Origin: an uncultured Chitinophagaceae bacterium
GTDB taxonomy: Bacteria > Bacteroidota > Bacteroidia > Chitinophagales > Chitinophagaceae
Assembly (NCBI GenBank): GCA_946885665.1
Contig: CAMPGT010000113.1
Coordinates: forward strand, 1-12,231
Length of the DNA: 12,231 nt
Direction of reading: 5' to 3'
Part shown: positions 1-6,813 of the stretch, in pieces
How the letters are laid out: the number at the start of each line of letters is the position of its first letter
Position numbering within the stretch: position 1 is the stretch's first letter
Program-made: the position numbers and the translations under genes
The notes under the pieces: model-generated
The model's input: only the letters and a program-made list of their open reading frames with translations
What the model was told of the DNA's origin: nothing
Database searches by the model: none

Positions 1-2685
1 CTGGTCAACAAGATGCAGGCTCTTGCAAAAACGCCGCTGTTCATTTCCATAGATGCCGAAAATGGGCTGGGCATGAGGATGGACAGCGTTTTGCCGTTAC
101 CGCGACAAATGATGATGGGCGCGATGGACGATCCCTCGCTTGTCTATGAATATGGCAGGCTGGTTGGCGAACAGTGCAAAAGAATGGGCATACAGATCAA
201 CTACGCACCAGTGGTCGATGTTAATAACAATCCCGCCAACCCGGTAATCAACGACCGGTCTTTTGGCGAAGACAAACATAAAGTGGCGCTGTACGGCATG
301 CAATACATGCGTGGCTTGCAGGATGTTGGTGTCATGGCGTGCGCCAAGCATTTTCCCGGCCATGGCGACGTTGCAGTCGATTCGCATCTCGATCTGCCTG
401 TCATCAAAAAAAGCATGGCGCAGCTCGATTCGCTGGAGCTGTACCCCTTCCGGCAAATGGTAAAGGCCGGCGTGGGCGCGGTGATGGTGGCCCATCTGTC
501 CATTCCCGCGATAGAAAGCAGGCCAAATATTGCGTCGTCCATCTCCTACAATAATGTCACAAAACTGCTGCGCAACGACCTCGGTCATAAAGGTCTCATC
601 ATCACCGACGCGCTGGAAATGAAGGGCGTTTCGAAATATTTTCCTCCGGGCGAAGTTTCGGTAAAGGCGCTCGAAGCGGGTAACGACATGCTGTGCCTGC
701 CGGGCGATATTCCCGAAAGCATTCAAAAGATAAAAGACGCCATCAAGAAGAAGGACCTTGAATGGAGCGATGTTAATCAGCATGTAAAAAACATTCTGTA
801 CGCCAAATACCAGTATGGCCTTTCAGTGCTTCAGCCGGTGAGCCTCAACCATCTTGTGGAAGATCTTAATGCAAAGACCGCCGACATGCGCAGGCTGGTT
901 GCCCAAAAAGCTATCACGCTTCTCAGGAACGAGGACAAATCCATCTTCCCCCTTCCGAAAGGGAAAAGAGTTGCCTACCTGGGCCTCGGACTTACAAAGG
1001 ACAACGCCTTTGCGAGAGAAGTGCGCAACGAATACGATGCGCATGTTTATTATTTCGATTACAAGATGAGCCAGGCATCCATTGAGCCGCTCATGGACCT
1101 CATGGGCAACAGGTACGACGTGGTGATCATCGGTGTTCACAATTACAACCGCTTTCCGGGGAATGATTTTGGGATCAGCAAGGCGGCGTGGGGACTGATG
1201 CAACTTGTGCAGCAGCGCTACCGCACCATCACGATGTTTTTCGGGAATCCCTATGCGATTCAAAAAGTTTGCAACAGCAATATACTCGTTGCATGTTACG
1301 AAGACGACGCTGTAACGCAGGAATCGGCGGCCGATGTGCTGTCGGGCAGGTTTTTACCGAAAGGAAAACTTCCCGTAACCGTTTGCCCGGCGCTGAAGGC
1401 CGGCGACGGCATAGTGACAGCCCGGCTGCTGCCCAATGCGCGGCCCGCCGATGTGGGTTTTAATATCAGTAAACTGGTAGGTATCGATTCGATCGTGAAT
1501 GACGCCATCATGCATCGTGCCATACCGGGCGCAGTGGTATTGGTGGCCAAAGACGGAAAGATAGCATTCGAACGTGGCTACGGCTATCTTGGGTATGACA
1601 GCGCCGAGGCGGTTTACCCCGAAACCATGTACGACCTTGCCTCGATAACCAAGATCCTGGCAACCACCCTGTCGGTAATGAAACTGTACGACGAAGGGCG
1701 GCTCGACCTCCATAAAACACTCGGCAATTACCTGAGCTGGACGAGAGGAACGAATAAGGCCAGGCTCACGCTTTGGGATATCATTCTGCACCAGGCCGGG
1801 TTAAAAGCCTGGATCCCCTTTTACCGCGAAACGCTTGACACTTCGCGCTCGCAGAGCCCTTCATTTTCCATCTATGCAAGTAACCGGGATTCTGTTCACG
1901 GTGTGCGTGTGGCCGAACACCTGTATATGCGCCGCGACTGGACCGACACGATATACCGGCGTATACTGGATAGCCGCGTGACAAAAACGGGCGTTTACAT
2001 TTACAGCGACCTGGATTTCATTTTCCTGGGAAAGATCGTTGAGCAGATAACGGGAATGACGCTCGACAAATACGTGAAGAAAACTTTTTACGATCCTTTG
2101 CACCTGCAGTCCACCACGTTTAAACCGAGGGAGCATTTTTGGCTGAACAACATTGCACCCACCGAAACGGAACCCATTTTCAGGATGCAGACGATAAAAG
2201 GGGATGTTCATGATCCCGGCGCGGCAATGTTCGGTGGTGTTGCCGGTCATGCAGGTCTATTCAGCGATGCATACGACATGGCCGTGCTCTGCCAGATGCT
2301 GCTGAACGGCGGAACGATCAACGGCATCCGGTTCTTCAAAAAATCAACCGTAGACTACTTCACGGCATACCATTCGACCAGCCGCCGCGGGCTCGGCTTC
2401 GACAAGCCGGCAAAGGATAACGACCGGAGGTCGGAGCCATACCCTACGCTGTCCGCATCACCGTTTACTTTCGGCCATACAGGGTTTACAGGCACCTGCA
2501 TGTGGATTGATCCGCTGCATAATCTCATATACATTTTCCTGTCGAACAGGGTGTACACCAATGGCGATATTAACCGGTTTCTGCGAATGAACGTAAGGCC
2601 GAACGTACATGAACTGATCTATGAGTCGCTGGGCAAGCCAGCGGTGTTTAACACTGCTTCGGCGTCCCAAACGCGAAAGATGTAG
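1..2685 (+). CDS. GH3 beta-N-acetylhexosaminidase fused to beta-lactamase-like serine hydrolase (5' partial)
   Basis: The reading frame is open from base 1, and the codons before the first ATG (13) already match the GH3 family, so the true start and probable signal peptide lie upstream. The N-terminal part is a NagZ-type GH3 domain. It has the KHFPGHG motif (346-366) followed by the Asp-Ser-His triplet (379-387) that supplies the acid/base dyad, and the TDALEM segment with the likely Asp nucleophile (607-609). A GH3 C-terminal-like domain follows (about 880-1440). From about 1470 on it is a class C beta-lactamase/esterase fold: SITK with the catalytic Ser (1642-1644) and Lys (1651-1653), YSD (2002-2010) in place of YxN, and HTG (2476-2484) in place of KTG. 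GH3 enzymes of this type release N-acetylglucosamine from cell-wall fragments. The hydrolase half may be an esterase or amidase acting on the same material; that link is inference. All key catalytic residues are present. Confidence 0.93.
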   Translation: MVNKMQALAKTPLFISIDAENGLGMRMDSVLPLPRQMMMGAMDDPSLVYEYGRLVGEQCKRMGIQINYAPVVDVNNNPANPVINDRSFGEDKHKVALYGMQYMRGLQDVGVMACAKHFPGHGDVAVDSHLDLPVIKKSMAQLDSLELYPFRQMVKAGVGAVMVAHLSIPAIESRPNIASSISYNNVTKLLRNDLGHKGLIITDALEMKGVSKYFPPGEVSVKALEAGNDMLCLPGDIPESIQKIKDAIKKKDLEWSDVNQHVKNILYAKYQYGLSVLQPVSLNHLVEDLNAKTADMRRLVAQKAITLLRNEDKSIFPLPKGKRVAYLGLGLTKDNAFAREVRNEYDAHVYYFDYKMSQASIEPLMDLMGNRYDVVIIGVHNYNRFPGNDFGISKAAWGLMQLVQQRYRTITMFFGNPYAIQKVCNSNILVACYEDDAVTQESAADVLSGRFLPKGKLPVTVCPALKAGDGIVTARLLPNARPADVGFNISKLVGIDSIVNDAIMHRAIPGAVVLVAKDGKIAFERGYGYLGYDSAEAVYPETMYDLASITKILATTLSVMKLYDEGRLDLHKTLGNYLSWTRGTNKARLTLWDIILHQAGLKAWIPFYRETLDTSRSQSPSFSIYASNRDSVHGVRVAEHLYMRRDWTDTIYRRILDSRVTKTGVYIYSDLDFIFLGKIVEQITGMTLDKYVKKTFYDPLHLQSTTFKPREHFWLNNIAPTETEPIFRMQTIKGDVHDPGAAMFGGVAGHAGLFSDAYDMAVLCQMLLNGGTINGIRFFKKSTVDYFTAYHSTSRRGLGFDKPAKDNDRRSEPYPTLSASPFTFGHTGFTGTCMWIDPLHNLIYIFLSNRVYTNGDINRFLRMNVRPNVHELIYESLGKPAVFNTASASQTRKM

Positions 2686-2693
2686 TAAATTTG
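2686..2693 (+). promoter_or_regulatory. Candidate Bacteroidota -7 box upstream of korA
   Basis: TAAATTTG matches the Bacteroidota sigma-70 -7 consensus TAnnTTTG and begins right after the stop codon of the upstream gene. Transcription would start near 2700, giving a leader of about 10 nt before the ATG at 2710. No convincing TTTG-like -33 element is visible at the expected spacing, so the korA-like gene could instead be read through from upstream (spacer only 24 nt). Confidence 0.35.
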
Positions 2694-2709
2694 CGCCTCA
2701 ATTAAGAAT

Positions 2710-4560
2710 ATGAACCGCAAAGAAGAGGTTCTCCAGGAAGTGGTGATCAAGTTTGCCGGCGACTCCGGCGATGGCATGCAATTGACGGGTAGCCAGTTCA
2801 CTAACAATACTGCGTTACTTGGAATAGACCTCGCCACCTTTCCCGATTTCCCTGCCGAAATAAGGGCCCCCATAGGAACATTACCCGGAGTAAGTGGATA
2901 CCAGCTTCGCTTTTCGAGCGACAGGATTTTTACGCCGGGTGATGAATGTGATGTGCTGGTGGCTATGAACGCCGCGGCCCTGAAATCCAATCTCCGAACA
3001 CTCAAAAAAGGCGGAAAGATCATCGTCAATACCGATGGCTTCGATGCAAAGAACCTTCGTCTTGCTAATTATCCCGACGGCACGAACCCGCTCGAAGACA
3101 ACAGTCTCGGCGGCTATGAGTTGATCCGGATGGATGTAACGAAGATGACGAGGGAGTCGCTGAAAGACATCACGATGGGTGTGAAGGAAAAGGACCGCGC
3201 AAAAAATATGTTTGTTCTCGGCTTCCTGTATTGGATGTACAACAGGGACATGGAGAACACCAAAACCTTCATCCGTGAAAAATTCGGAAAGAAGCCCGAG
3301 ATCATGGAAAGCAACATCAGGGTGCTGCAGGCGGGTTACAACTACGGAGAAACCACCGAAACGTTCACCACCACTTACAAAGTGGAAAAGGCAAAGATGG
3401 ATCCCGGCACCTACCGCTCCATCATGGGTAACCAGGCGCTTGCTTACGGATTGATTGCGGCGGCCGAAAAAAGCGGGCTGAAATTGTTTCTCGGCTCGTA
3501 TCCCATCACCCCTGCATCAGACGTGCTGCATGAACTGAGCAGGCACAAATCATTTAACGTGCGCACCTTCCAGGCCGAAGATGAGATAGCCGCCATCACA
3601 TCGGCCATCGGCGCAAGCTATGGCGGATCGCTTGGCGTTACCACCACTTCGGGCCCCGGCATGGCGCTGAAGGCGGAAGCCATGGGCCTTGCGGTGATGC
3701 TCGAAATACCGTTGGTGATTTGCAATATCCAGCGTGGAGGTCCTTCTACCGGCTTGCCAACAAAAACCGAACAAAGCGACCTGCTGCAGGCGTATTATGG
3801 AAGAAATGGCGAATGCCCGATGCCCATCGTTGCAGCGTCAACGCCAAGCGATTGCTTCAGCGCAGTCTTCGAAGCGGTAAGGATCTCGGTGCAGCATATG
3901 ACGCCCGTCATCTTCCTGAGCGACGGATACATTGCTAACGGCGCGGAGCCCTGGAAGTTTCCAAAAAGCGATGAGCTGCCCACGATAGAAGTGGAATTTA
4001 AGCAGTCGCTGAACGACGGGGAAGAAAAATTCCAGCCCTACCAGCGCGATGAAAAATTGTCAAGACCATGGGCCATTCCCGGCACCGCCGGACTTGAACA
4101 CAGGATCGGCGGATTGGAAAAACAGAATATTACCGGAAACATAAGTTATGATCCTGCCAACCACCAGGAAATGGTGAAACTGAGGCAGGAAAAAGTTGAC
4201 CGTGTTGCCGACTATATACCGCTGCAGACGTTGGACAGCGGCCCCGGGAAAGGTGATGTGCTGGTGTTGGGATGGGGAAGTACCTACGGCGCCATCAAGA
4301 GCGCGGTAACGCAATTGCAATTGGAGGGGCATGCCGTTAGTCACGCGCACCTCCGTTACCTGCGGCCGTTCCCTAAAAATCTCGGCGAAATTTTAAAGAA
4401 CTTCCGCAAGGTGCTCGTGCCCGAAATCAACAACGGGCAATTGGTGAAGATTGTCAGGGACCAGTTTCTTGTTGATGCGAAGCCTTACAACAAGATCATG
4501 GGTGTGCCCATAACGAAGAGGGAGATGGTGGAAGAGATTATGCGGATGGTTGGGGCGTAG
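2710..4560 (+). CDS. korA: 2-oxoacid:acceptor oxidoreductase subunit alpha (fused gamma-alpha, KorA type)
   Basis: This is the catalytic-partner subunit of a thiamine-dependent 2-oxoacid:ferredoxin (acceptor) oxidoreductase. The complex decarboxylates 2-oxoglutarate or a related 2-oxoacid to the acyl-CoA and passes electrons to a low-potential acceptor. The 616 residues form the usual Bacteroidota fusion. An N-terminal gamma-type domain (about 10-195) carries GDSGDG at 17-22. The alpha domain (from about 225) has YPITP at 264-268, where the Thr binds the substrate carboxylate, and TSGPG at 313-317. A C-terminal transketolase-like domain follows (about 500-616). There is no ferredoxin-type cysteine cluster here, as expected, because TPP and Fe-S binding sit in the beta subunit. 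The start at ATG 2710 fits the domain boundary. Oddly, no beta subunit follows: the next gene is on the other strand. The exact 2-oxoacid cannot be read from this subunit alone. Confidence 0.93.
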   Translation: MNRKEEVLQEVVIKFAGDSGDGMQLTGSQFTNNTALLGIDLATFPDFPAEIRAPIGTLPGVSGYQLRFSSDRIFTPGDECDVLVAMNAAALKSNLRTLKKGGKIIVNTDGFDAKNLRLANYPDGTNPLEDNSLGGYELIRMDVTKMTRESLKDITMGVKEKDRAKNMFVLGFLYWMYNRDMENTKTFIREKFGKKPEIMESNIRVLQAGYNYGETTETFTTTYKVEKAKMDPGTYRSIMGNQALAYGLIAAAEKSGLKLFLGSYPITPASDVLHELSRHKSFNVRTFQAEDEIAAITSAIGASYGGSLGVTTTSGPGMALKAEAMGLAVMLEIPLVICNIQRGGPSTGLPTKTEQSDLLQAYYGRNGECPMPIVAASTPSDCFSAVFEAVRISVQHMTPVIFLSDGYIANGAEPWKFPKSDELPTIEVEFKQSLNDGEEKFQPYQRDEKLSRPWAIPGTAGLEHRIGGLEKQNITGNISYDPANHQEMVKLRQEKVDRVADYIPLQTLDSGPGKGDVLVLGWGSTYGAIKSAVTQLQLEGHAVSHAHLRYLRPFPKNLGEILKNFRKVLVPEINNGQLVKIVRDQFLVDAKPYNKIMGVPITKREMVEEIMRMVGA

Positions 4561-4576
4561 GTTGGTGAGTGGCAAT

Positions 4577-4650
4577 GGGGAGACGGGAGACGGCAATGCG
4601 TATCCCCCGCTGGCGGGGGTGGCGCGAAGCGCCGGGGGTGGACCGCCGGG
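4577..4650. repeat. REP-like double-hairpin intergenic repeat
   Basis: The spacer between two convergent genes holds a compact palindromic unit. CCCCCGC/GCGGGGG arms (4604-4610 and 4613-4619) make one hairpin. GGCGC-GAA-GCGCC (4621-4633) makes a second, whose core GCGAAGC is a known exceptionally stable DNA mini-hairpin. A further GGGGG run (4634-4638) can pair with the first C-run as an alternative fold. Just upstream GGGAGAC is repeated in tandem (4578-4591) and GGCAATG occurs twice (4571-4577, 4592-4598). Placement between 3' ends is typical of REP-type elements. Only one copy is in the window, so its dispersed nature is inferred. There is no T-tract after the stems on the + strand, so it is not a standard intrinsic terminator. 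Confidence 0.6.
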
Positions 4651-4669
4651 CATGAAAACGAAAAAAGAT

Positions 4670-5923
4670 TCAGTCCCCCGAAAAAATAAAGGCAATCGTA
4701 AACGCCAGGATAGAGACAATGAGACCGTACATAAAAATGCTGTACGACAGTCGGAGAAACTTGTATTTCCTGGCGAGCACCACTCCTAAAAAGTAAATAT
4801 CCTTGATCATACTGCCATACAGGTAGTCTTTATCCTTCATCATTTCTTTCATGGCCCAATCGTAATCGGGCAACTGCATGTTGTAGAAATTTCCGAAAAA
4901 TAACAGGTTCACCTGCTTGTTCTCAATATCATTACGGGTAAAGGTGCCGCTGCTGATATTCGGGCGCGTGGCCAGGATGGCAAAAATGACGGCGGTAAGG
5001 CACACGCCAACTAATATAATGGTGGGGATAATGAATTCGGGGTAGAACTGCAGCTTACCCAGCAGCACCGACACCATTATGGAGATAACGATGGTATTCA
5101 CCGAGATCATGATGTTCGCTTTGCTGTCGGCCATCTGGCTAAGATTGTTGTGGCTTTCCGACATGATCCTGAACATGGCCACAATACCCCGGTCGGTGCG
5201 ATCGCGCTTTTCTTTAGGGACATCAACAGGTTTTTCGTCAACAGGTTTTTCGTCAACAGGGTCAGGAGCCGGCTCTGCCGCAAATTTTTCCGAAATAAGA
5301 GGATGTGGTTCCTTCTTTTTCTTACCCGTCTTTTCCTTCAGCTCTTCGAGATGGCGGTGTTTTACCGGTTCGAGGGCTTCCCGCGCGTATTCGGTGAAAT
5401 ACCGGTGGCGTTCGAGAAATTCGATATTCAGTCTCCTCCAGTCTTTCTTCCCTATTTTTTCATGTTGAAAATTGTTGATCTCCTCCCTTAACAGTTTGTT
5501 CTTCTTGTTAAATTCGTCGGTGCCGAGATGGAAGAGGTCGGCGTCACAGATGATGCGTTGTATGAGGTTACCGGGCGACTGGGGCATTCTGGTGGCGAGA
5601 ATGCATCCGTTTACTTTATGGATCAGCTCAATCGGCACGTTGCGCTGCTGCAGAAATTCCGTGGCGATGCGTGCGCTCTCCTCCTCATGCACTTTCTTCG
5701 ACCCCGATGAATAGCCCGTATCATGAAACCATGCGGCTAATAAGAGAGCGGTATGATCGGTTTCGTCGAGCTCATAGTTTCCTGCGATCATTTCACAATG
5801 CAAAACCACGTCACGCGTATGCGCAAACGAATGAAACATCAGCTCTTTGGCTATCTTTTGCGAAAAGATATTCACTACGTATTGTTCAGCAGCGGCAACA
5901 AGGGCCTTATTCGATTCAGTCAT
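4670..5923 (-). CDS. HD-domain phosphohydrolase fused to Pycsar-effector-like transmembrane domain
   Basis: The protein has 417 residues. The N-terminal half (about 10-190) is an HD-superfamily metal-dependent phosphohydrolase: His31 and His35 in FHSFAH, the His67-Asp68 doublet in WFHDTGY, and Asp127/Asp129 in CDADL. A charged low-complexity linker (about 195-240) contains a run of Lys and two tandem DEKPV units. The C-terminal part has an amphipathic segment with NNLSQMADSKANIMIS, then two hydrophobic helices (about 270-293 and 298-320), a soluble stretch, and a last membrane helix ending in IAFIFSGD. This C-terminal layout resembles the PycTM family (formerly DUF5706), the membrane effector of Pycsar anti-phage systems activated by cCMP or cUMP. 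The family call is by recognition, not a search. No cyclase gene is near, so an immune role is not shown; HD-PycTM fusions may be ordinary chromosomal genes in Bacteroidota. It is transcribed divergently from the propeller gene and converges on the korA-like gene. Confidence 0.85.
   Translation of the reverse strand: MTESNKALVAAAEQYVVNIFSQKIAKELMFHSFAHTRDVVLHCEMIAGNYELDETDHTALLLAAWFHDTGYSSGSKKVHEEESARIATEFLQQRNVPIELIHKVNGCILATRMPQSPGNLIQRIICDADLFHLGTDEFNKKNKLLREEINNFQHEKIGKKDWRRLNIEFLERHRYFTEYAREALEPVKHRHLEELKEKTGKKKKEPHPLISEKFAAEPAPDPVDEKPVDEKPVDVPKEKRDRTDRGIVAMFRIMSESHNNLSQMADSKANIMISVNTIVISIMVSVLLGKLQFYPEFIIPTIILVGVCLTAVIFAILATRPNISSGTFTRNDIENKQVNLLFFGNFYNMQLPDYDWAMKEMMKDKDYLYGSMIKDIYFLGVVLARKYKFLRLSYSIFMYGLIVSILAFTIAFIFSGD
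5223..5260. repeat. 15-bp in-frame tandem repeat in the HD-PycTM linker
   Basis: The unit tcaacaggtttttcg occurs twice in full (5223-5237, 5238-5252), followed by a partial third copy (5253-5260). On the - strand it encodes repeated DEKPV in the charged linker between the HD and membrane domains. The copies are identical, which suggests recent slippage expansion. A unit length divisible by three keeps the frame, so linker length may vary between strains. Confidence 0.9.
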
Positions 5924-5976
5924 GCTGGTACAATTGTTTCACAATCTAACTAAGTTTACATTCAAAAAAGAATTCT
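5924..5976. promoter_or_regulatory. Divergent promoter region with small palindromes
   Basis: This 53-nt spacer must drive both the HD-PycTM gene (-) and the propeller/phosphatase pair (+). On the + strand TAAGTTTAC (5951-5959) differs by one base from the -7 consensus TAnnTTTG and would give a leader of about 12 nt. On the - strand TAGATTGT is a weaker candidate. Two overlapping palindromes, ACAATTGT (5930-5937) and ATTGT-TTC-ACAAT (5933-5945), lie next to the HD-PycTM start and could be an operator, but they are short enough to be chance. Confidence 0.35.
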
Positions 5977-6813
5977 ATGCTGTTCCCCCGGGGTTTTGTT
6001 CTTTCAGTCATATTGGCGGCAGTTTTGGGAATGTCGTGCGGGTCGCATGCTGGAAAATCGATCGTGCCACAAATACCCGGCTATTCCGACAAAAGCAAAC
6101 AAGAATTTATACTGGACGACGACCTGCTTGAAGTGTCGGGCATTTGCTACATCAATGAACACAAAATGGCGGCCGTCAATGACGAACGCGGTGAACTTTT
6201 TATCATTGATTTAACGAACGGCGCCAAAACAGCGACAACCTTTGCCGGAAAGGGCGACTACGAAGAAGTGGTAAAGGCAGATACCAATTTTTTTGTATTG
6301 CAAAGCCGCGGCGATATTTACGAAGTGACCAACACCAACAAGAAGAAGCGCTATAAATTCGATCTTGAAAAGAAAATAGAATTTGAATCGATGGTGTGGT
6401 ATCCCGGCCGGGGTAAGCTTGTGCTTATTTCAAAAGAGCAGCGAAAGCGGCATGGCGGCATCATCGCTTACGCATTCGACGTGACCACCAGGAAGTTTGA
6501 TCCGGAGCCAGTTTTCAAAATTCCCTATAAAGACATATTCACGAAGCTGGAAGACTACAGCGCAGAGTGTAAACCTTCAGGCGCCGCCATCAACCCGGTC
6601 AACAACAAACTATATATAATTGCTTCGGTTGGCAAAGTCTTGTTGGAGTGCGATGTGAACGGCCGGCTTGAAAGAGTGTATAAACTCAATCCTAATCACT
6701 TCCCGCAACCGGAAGGTATAAGTTTTGCAGCCAACGGCGACATGTACGTTTCGAACGAAGGCCTGCAGGGGAAAGCCACCATCCTGAAATTTCCATACGT
6801 TGCTTCGAAGTAA
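5977..6813 (+). CDS. SdiA-regulated-type beta-propeller protein, probable lipoprotein
   Basis: The protein has 278 residues. It opens with a hydrophobic export signal ending at Cys21 (LGMSCG), a loose Bacteroidota-style lipobox with no acidic surface-export signal after the Cys. The mature part has propeller-like strands typical of the SdiA-regulated (YjiK-like) family. These include LLEVSGICYI near the start, a central EFESMVWYPGRGKLVLISKE and a late PQPEGISFAANGDMYVSNEG; the last two carry the Glu-Gly/Glu-Ser and Asn-Glu motifs common in such propellers. The family name reflects regulation in enteric bacteria and gives no biochemical role. The gene overlaps the next one by 14 nt, so the two are probably co-translated, and this protein may act with the outer-membrane phosphatase fusion. 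The ATG at 5977 gives a complete signal peptide. Its substrate or ligand is unknown. Confidence 0.82.
   Translation: MLFPRGFVLSVILAAVLGMSCGSHAGKSIVPQIPGYSDKSKQEFILDDDLLEVSGICYINEHKMAAVNDERGELFIIDLTNGAKTATTFAGKGDYEEVVKADTNFFVLQSRGDIYEVTNTNKKKRYKFDLEKKIEFESMVWYPGRGKLVLISKEQRKRHGGIIAYAFDVTTRKFDPEPVFKIPYKDIFTKLEDYSAECKPSGAAINPVNNKLYIIASVGKVLLECDVNGRLERVYKLNPNHFPQPEGISFAANGDMYVSNEGLQGKATILKFPYVASK

Noticed and set aside
97..783. Long open frame on the - strand inside the GH3 region (228 codons)
   Set aside because: It lies wholly antisense to a frame with clear GH3 catalytic motifs, and its translation shows no domain-like pattern.
4604..4638. Hairpins downstream of the korA-like gene as a classical intrinsic terminator
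   Set aside because: No T-tract follows the stems on the + strand (the following bases are A-rich), and on the - strand the T-run comes before the stems. A role in 3' end formation is possible but not of the standard type.
4550..4789. Small protein of 79 codons spanning the convergent spacer on the + strand
   Set aside because: It is a translation of the hairpin repeat (PPLAGVARSAGGGPPG-type) that runs into the antisense of the HD-PycTM gene; there is no sign of coding constraint.
5223..5260. Short direct repeats as a CRISPR fragment
   Set aside because: The units are contiguous 15-mers without spacers and lie in frame inside a coding linker.
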